A DNA stretch of 46,859 nucleotides, taken from assembly GCA_964524145.1 (NCBI GenBank), contig CAZGCA010000049.1:1-46859 (forward strand). Direction: 5' to 3'. Position numbers and translations under genes: made by a program. Each line of letters starts with the position of its first letter. Positions within the stretch are counted from its first letter, which is position 1. Positions 42,575-46,859 of the stretch are shown here, piece by piece. The stretch comes from CAZGCA01 sp964524145. GTDB lineage: Bacteria; Hydrogenedentota; CAZGCA01. The notes under the pieces were generated by a model, which did no database searches, was not told the DNA's origin, and worked only from the letters and a program-made list of their open reading frames with translations.

Positions 42575-42717
42575 ATTTCATACGACCGTCTTCCGAGAGC
42601 GAAAGGCGGATGTGGACTTAAACCAACATGCTTGTGCACCAGTTGTCGTTCGTGCGCCCCTCCCGCGTCATCTCATTTTCTCTTTACTCGTCAGGGCTGG
42701 CTCAGCCTGCCAGGGTG

Positions 42718-42746
42718 TTGCAGTGGGGTAGGGGGTGTGGTATACT
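42718..42746 (+). promoter_or_regulatory. Promoter of the aroA'-aroB' operon
   Basis: TTGCAG (42718-42723), a 17-base spacer and TATACT (42741-42746) precede the aroA' ATG by about 115 bases. The leader contains a small hairpin (42819-42833: CTTGAT, loop AAC, ATCAAG) and a 25-codon frame (42792-42869) that ends in the aroA' start region. Confidence 0.7.
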
Positions 42747-42862
42747 TGAGCAGGGAGCAATCAAAGGCTGACAGATATGGAAGAGAAGTAGATGATAGTC
42801 GTAACAGAGCAACCGGTCTTGATAACATCAAGGACTGCGCGAGGCAGAGAAAGGGTTCTGAG

Positions 42863-43663
42863 ATGGTAGGCAAAGAGATACGGCTTGAACGCATCATGGA
42901 CAGAAAGTCCCATCTGACGGTAATCATACCGATGGATCACGGCATAACGATGGGGCCTATACCGGGGCTAGCGGACATCAAGACGACCATCGACAAGGTG
43001 GTCGACGGCGGCGCGAATGCCATACTGTTGCACAAGGGTCTTGTTCAGGCGGGCCATCGCAAACACGGGAAGGACGTGGGGCTTATCATTCACATGTCGG
43101 GCAGCACCATTATGAGTCCCGACCCCAACGCGAAGGTGCCCGTCTGCACGGTCGAGGAATCGATCAAAATGGGCGCGGACGCAGTATCCATTCACGTCAA
43201 CCTCGGCGCGACGACCGATTCGGACATGCTCGAGTATTTCGGCAGCGTGTCGAGCACGTGCCTCGAGTGGGGGATGCCGCTTGTCGCGATGGTGTACACG
43301 CGCGGCGACAAGATCGAGAGCGAGTATGATGTCAAGTACGTCAAACATGCTGCCCGCGTGGGTGCGGAGCTCGGTGCGGACCTCGTGAAGGTGAATTACA
43401 CCGGCAGCGCAGAGACGTTCCAGGAAGTTGTTGCGGGTTGTCCCGTGCCGGTGGTTATCGCGGGCGGCGAGAAGACCGAGACGGATGACGACCTGCTTGA
43501 AATGGTGGCCGGGGCTCTGAAAGCTGGCGCCGGCGGCGTGTCTATCGGTAGAAACGCTTTCCAGCATCCCAGGCCCGAACTAATAGTCGCGGCGATCGGC
43601 AAGATGGTACATCAGGGTGCGACCAGGGACGAGGCAAAGGAGTTTCTCAAGAAGAACAAATGA
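42863..43663 (+). CDS. aroA': 2-amino-3,7-dideoxy-D-threo-hept-6-ulosonate (ADH) synthase
   Basis: 266 residues from ATG 42863; an in-frame start at 42632 would add 77 residues across the promoter and is rejected. It belongs to the class I (Schiff-base) aldolase family of MJ0400-type proteins. IIPMDHGITMGPIPGL (about 20-35) is the family opening, the Schiff-base Lys is probably Lys176 in LVKVNYTG, and VVIAGGEKTETDDDLLEMV plus GGVSIGRNAFQH form the phosphate site. In archaea it condenses an aspartate-semialdehyde equivalent with a sugar phosphate to give the seven-carbon precursor of dehydroquinate. It overlaps aroB' by four bases. Confidence 0.9.
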   Translation: MVGKEIRLERIMDRKSHLTVIIPMDHGITMGPIPGLADIKTTIDKVVDGGANAILLHKGLVQAGHRKHGKDVGLIIHMSGSTIMSPDPNAKVPVCTVEESIKMGADAVSIHVNLGATTDSDMLEYFGSVSSTCLEWGMPLVAMVYTRGDKIESEYDVKYVKHAARVGAELGADLVKVNYTGSAETFQEVVAGCPVPVVIAGGEKTETDDDLLEMVAGALKAGAGGVSIGRNAFQHPRPELIVAAIGKMVHQGATRDEAKEFLKKNK

Positions 43664-44652
43664 AAAAGGTCTGGGTTAAGATAGCTCCGTGGCAGAAGCA
43701 CGTGGCGACGGCGAGCATAGAGAGCGGGGTCGATGCGCTGGTTTTGGAGCCGGGAGACAGCTCGAAGGCTAAAGAGCTGGGCGTGGTCTCGACGGTAGCC
43801 GAGGACGGGGACCTCAAGCTGGGCGAAGACGTGATCGTCGTCGAGATCAAGGGGAAGGCCGACGAGCTGAAGGTGCTCGATCAGCCGCGTGACGCCGTCG
43901 TAGTGCTCGAGATGCGCGACTGGACGGTTATACCTGTCGAGAACCTGGTGGCGCAACGAGAGGGGTTGATGGTGGCGGTGAGCAGCGCCGAGGAAGCCCG
44001 TACCGCGGTCCAGATACTCGAGAAAGGCGCGGACGGTGTGGTGCTGTCGACCGACGACGTGAACGAGATCAAGCGGTGCGTCGAGGTCGTACAGGGCGTG
44101 TCCGAGTCCGTCGAGCTTGTCGCGGCGAAGGTGTCCGGCACGAAGGTGCTCGGGATGGGCGATAGGGTGTGCGTGGATACGTGCAGCCAGATGGCGCCGG
44201 GTGAAGGCATGCTTGTCGGCAACGCGAGCGACGCCCTTTTTCTCGTGCAGTCCGAATCGGTCGAGAACCCGTACGTTGCGGCCCGTCCGTTCCGTGTGAA
44301 CGCGGGCGCGGTTCACGCCTACATGCTCATGCCGAAAGGCAAGACAGCGTACCTCTCGGACTTGCGTTCGGGGGACGAGGCGCTCGTTGTCGACCGCGAG
44401 GGACGGACAAAACCCGCCCATGTCGGGCGGTGCAAGATCGAGCGACGGCCGATGATGTTGATAACGGCCGAGGCCGAAGGTCGCGCCGTATCGACGATAG
44501 TGCAGAACGCCGAAACCATCCGGCTGGTGCAGCCCGGCGGGGGGTCGGTCTCGGTCACCGAGATAAAGAAGGGGACCGAGGTGCTCGTTCATTTGACGGG
44601 GGGCGGGCGCCACTTCGGCATGAAAGTCGACGAGACCCTCACCGAGCGATAA
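43660..44652 (+). CDS. aroB': 3-dehydroquinate synthase II
   Basis: 330 residues, starting four bases inside the end of aroA'. Typical family text is present: KVWVKIAPWQKHVATASIESG at the start, RDWTVIPVENLVAQ (about 86-99), GMGDRVCVDTCSQMAPGEGMLVG (about 165-187), RPFRVNAGAVHAYML (about 208-222) and GKTAYLSDLRSGDEALVV. This NAD-dependent enzyme converts the ADH synthase product to 3-dehydroquinate, entering the shikimate pathway without DAHP. It is mainly archaeal but also known in some bacteria. Confidence 0.94.
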   Translation: MKKVWVKIAPWQKHVATASIESGVDALVLEPGDSSKAKELGVVSTVAEDGDLKLGEDVIVVEIKGKADELKVLDQPRDAVVVLEMRDWTVIPVENLVAQREGLMVAVSSAEEARTAVQILEKGADGVVLSTDDVNEIKRCVEVVQGVSESVELVAAKVSGTKVLGMGDRVCVDTCSQMAPGEGMLVGNASDALFLVQSESVENPYVAARPFRVNAGAVHAYMLMPKGKTAYLSDLRSGDEALVVDREGRTKPAHVGRCKIERRPMMLITAEAEGRAVSTIVQNAETIRLVQPGGGSVSVTEIKKGTEVLVHLTGGGRHFGMKVDETLTER

Positions 44653-44668
44653 CGCGGCGGTCAACGAT

Positions 44669-44686
44669 GCAGCCGCGACCGGCTGC
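44669..44686 (+). terminator. Terminator-like hairpin after aroB'
   Basis: GCAGCCG (44669-44675) and CGGCTGC (44680-44686) form a perfect 7-bp stem with loop CGAC, 16 bases after the aroB' stop. A TTTT run follows 10 bases later. Confidence 0.5.
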
Positions 44687-44812
44687 GTGACTCCGGCTTT
44701 TCAACAACCTCTCGTATCCGCACACTGGTTGCCGAGTGTTCCGTGCATCTGATACCATGCAGACCACACTGTGTCTTGTGGTGAGAGATCACGTCGGGCA
44801 GGAGGAACAGTC

Positions 44813-46859
44813 GTGAAACCGGTGATTTGTGCGGCGCTCTTGTTGGTGGCCTTGTCGGGCGTTTCGTTTCGTACCGTTCTGGCCGCAGAGCACTCCATAA
44901 GCAAGAGCCCGTGGATGTATGACTTCACGCGACAGCCTGTGTCCGTCCGGCCGAAACTCGAAGCGCGTTACGTCGATGGAACGCGACAAGAATTCGAGAT
45001 CGATGCGCACCAGTACCGCATCGTCTTCTCGCTTGACACCGGTCGCGGGCACGTTATCACCGAGCTGCGAGTTGGCGACGAGAACGCGCTTGTGGGGAAC
45101 GGCATAGCGTTTACGCTCACAAAGCAAGACGGACGCCGATTCAGTACATCTCACGCCCGCAACCCTTCGCGCGTCAACCTGTACCGCCGCGGTCCGTACT
45201 TCTGCGAGGTACACTGGCTCGACGNNNNNNNNNNNNNNNNNNNNNNNNNNNNNNNNNNNNNNNNNNNNNNNNNNNNNNNNNNNNNNNNNNNNNNNNNNNN
45301 NNNNNNNNNNNNNNNNNNNNNNNNCGCGTCAACCTGTACCGCCGCGGTCCGTACTTCTGCGAGGTACACTGGCTCGACGTCCAGCTCGCAGACGAACGTG
45401 GCAACGCCGCGCCGGTAAAGGGCGAGCTGATCTTCCACGCGTATCCCGAGAAGGTCCACGTTTCGACGGTCTGGCATGTCGAAGAATCGCTCGAGATACA
45501 GTCGGCACAGGTTGTCCTCGAGGCGGCACGGCTGTTTCCGGGCGACACAGATCGCAAGATGCCTGTAAGCGGCACGCCGCTCGGCTCGACGCAGTTCGCG
45601 TATCTCGATCGGCTGTACTTGCTCTGGCCTGCGCCGAATCCGGGCGCAACCTTTCATTCCGAGGTACTCGGTGACAGGCTTGTGGTCAATCAGGATCTTG
45701 CGCCCGGAGCATGGAAGGCCGGGTCGAAGCGCGCGCTCCATTTCGAGTTGCTGCCTGCATCGAACGCCGAGGAGTGGCTGGATGCCGAACGCAATCCGCT
45801 TGCAGCGACACACTTTTCGGCCGGGGCGGGCAACGTTCTCGGGTACGATCCCGTCCGCGGACACTACACGGTATCCACGCACAACGACGGCGGGTTCCAG
45901 GAACATTTCTACCACCACCCGAACCGGTACGAGACCGCTCGGTTCGACGTCGACAACGACGAGACGCCGCGGAAGATCTATATATGTCACGAGACGCGAA
46001 CCGGCGCCAAGGGCAGCGTCGAATGCGGCGTGCTTCTCGACGAGGACGGCGACCTCCTGCCTGTTACCGTGCAAATCAGCAAGAACTTTTCGGGAGAGAA
46101 AGAAGAACCGTTCTATAACCCCGACGACCCTTCGTTCAGCGAGACGTATTTCCCGATCCATCTGGCAGGCGGAGAACGGCGCGGGCTGACAAGCTGCCAC
46201 CTGTACCAGAACTGGGGAAACCACCCGCTCAAACAGTTCTCCTCGCTGGGCGCGTGGATGGACTACTTCCACAGCTCGACCGGCGTCACCGAGACGACCT
46301 GTTACGTTCCGTTCAAGTTCGGTGGACTGCCGGGCATCGATATCGCCGACCTGCGCGCCATGAGCCAGCCGTTCTGGCCCGGACAACCGCAGCACGACAA
46401 CGTCGCCGGACACAGTATGCTCCGGTACAAGGACGCGAAAGCGTGGCGGTACCTCGAATATCTCGGCACGGAGTACCGCAGTACCGGCCCAAACTGGATG
46501 GATATCGGCATCAGGTACCGGTCGGCGGACGGGAGTATCCTTGCATCGCTCGATACGTTCGAGCTGCCACAGACAGACGAGCTGCGCAACTTCATGCACC
46601 TGCGGTATGAAGCCCTCGAGCCGGTCACGGTCTCCGACGCGCGCAGAAACTTCCGGCTACTGAACATATCGTCCGAGGTCCAACGGCTGCGGCACAAGGA
46701 GGCGATGTACCTCGGACACGACGGCGAAGCGGCGACCGTCCGGGTGCGCTCCGACAGCAAGTTCACGCTGGAAGGCGTGCCACTCGCCGACGAGTATCCG
46801 TTCGCGGCGATATACGGCGACCGTCGCGGCGGCAACGCGTACGTTGTGCGACGGTTCTC
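44813..46859 (+). CDS. Secreted protein of unknown family, interrupted by the gap and cut by the right edge
   Basis: GTG 44813 has GGAGGA 6-11 bases upstream. A signal peptide of about 27 residues ends LAAEH. The visible beta-rich body contains GRGHVITELRVGD, RGPYFCEVHWLD and, after the gap, YPEKVHVSTVWHVEE, LLPASNAEEWLD and THNDGGFQEHFYHHPNRYE. I do not recognise a family; large secreted carbohydrate-active proteins often look like this. At 45225-45324 the sequence is replaced by Ns, but the 55 bases before and after it are identical, so removing one copy plus the Ns restores a single frame. About 630 residues are then visible and the C-terminus is off the window. Confidence 0.75.
45225..45324. 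other. 100-N scaffold gap with identical 55-base flanks
   Basis: Bases 45170-45224 equal 45325-45379 exactly (55 bases, beginning CGCGTCAACC and ending GGCTCGACG). This is what unjoined overlapping contigs give when a fixed 100-N spacer is put between them; 55 is also a usual assembly word length. No sequence is likely missing here. Confidence 0.85.

Noticed and set aside
45170..45379. Apparent 55-base direct repeat
   Set aside because: It brackets a 100-N spacer and is best explained by unmerged contig ends, not by biology.
1..46859. CRISPR array, rRNA or prophage
   Set aside because: No regularly spaced repeats, no rRNA-like stretches and no phage structural genes were seen on reading both strands.

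Overview
The window looks like a piece of a bacterial metagenome-assembled genome. GC is fairly high (judged by eye), Shine-Dalgarno sites of the GGAGG type sit before most genes, and several sigma70-like promoters can be read. Secreted proteins carrying paired dockerin-like repeats, a GH172 (DUF2961) enzyme, a DUF4380-like protein, sulfatases, a UroD-like methyltransferase relative and an archaeal-type early shikimate pair suggest the Planctomycetota / Hydrogenedentota / Lentisphaerota neighbourhood. No marker gene fixes the phylum. The window contains a 100-N scaffold gap at 45225-45324 that appears to be spurious.

Region by region. 1-9.0 kb: two paralogous secreted zincin-like proteins (the first cut by the window edge) flank a GH172 protein and a MORN-variant repeat protein. 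9.1-15.6 kb: a methyltransferase-TPR protein, an FMN reductase and a family III CoA-transferase, then a minus-strand pair (UroD-like plus flavodoxin) and a DUF4380-like secreted protein. 15.7-19.6 kb: a galactokinase-like GHMP kinase with an altered sugar site, a HAD hydrolase and an MFS permease. 19.7-23.0 kb: a sulfatase-superfamily lipoprotein with Thr where formylglycine Cys is usual, an overlapping amidohydrolase and a DUF1786 protein. 23.0-28.4 kb: an 1797-residue secreted protein with 12 NHL repeats, tandem clan-CD peptidase domains and a C-terminal dockerin-like pair.

28.4-30.2 kb holds two consecutive toxin-antitoxin modules, hepT-mntA and an HTH-PIN pair. 30.6-34.4 kb is a translationally overlapping trio (B12-binding radical SAM, GT4 glycosyltransferase, unknown) that probably builds or modifies a surface glycan. 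35.0-36.9 kb has a lipoprotein and the mobA-moaA pair. 37.2-38.1 kb has a methyltransferase and tRNA-Asp. 38.2-42.6 kb resembles an acquired segment: a doubly deleted IS1380-type element directly before a Tat-exported sulfatase, then a Tat-exported FAD oxidoreductase. 42.7-44.7 kb is a promoter-driven aroA'-aroB' operon for the archaeal-type route to dehydroquinate. The window ends inside a secreted protein that is interrupted by the N gap.

The common theme is secreted handling of complex or sulfated glycans and proteins, with a shared dockerin-like module on at least three exported proteins. The most notable candidate is the NHL-propeller protein with one apparently active and one degenerate caspase/legumain-like domain.
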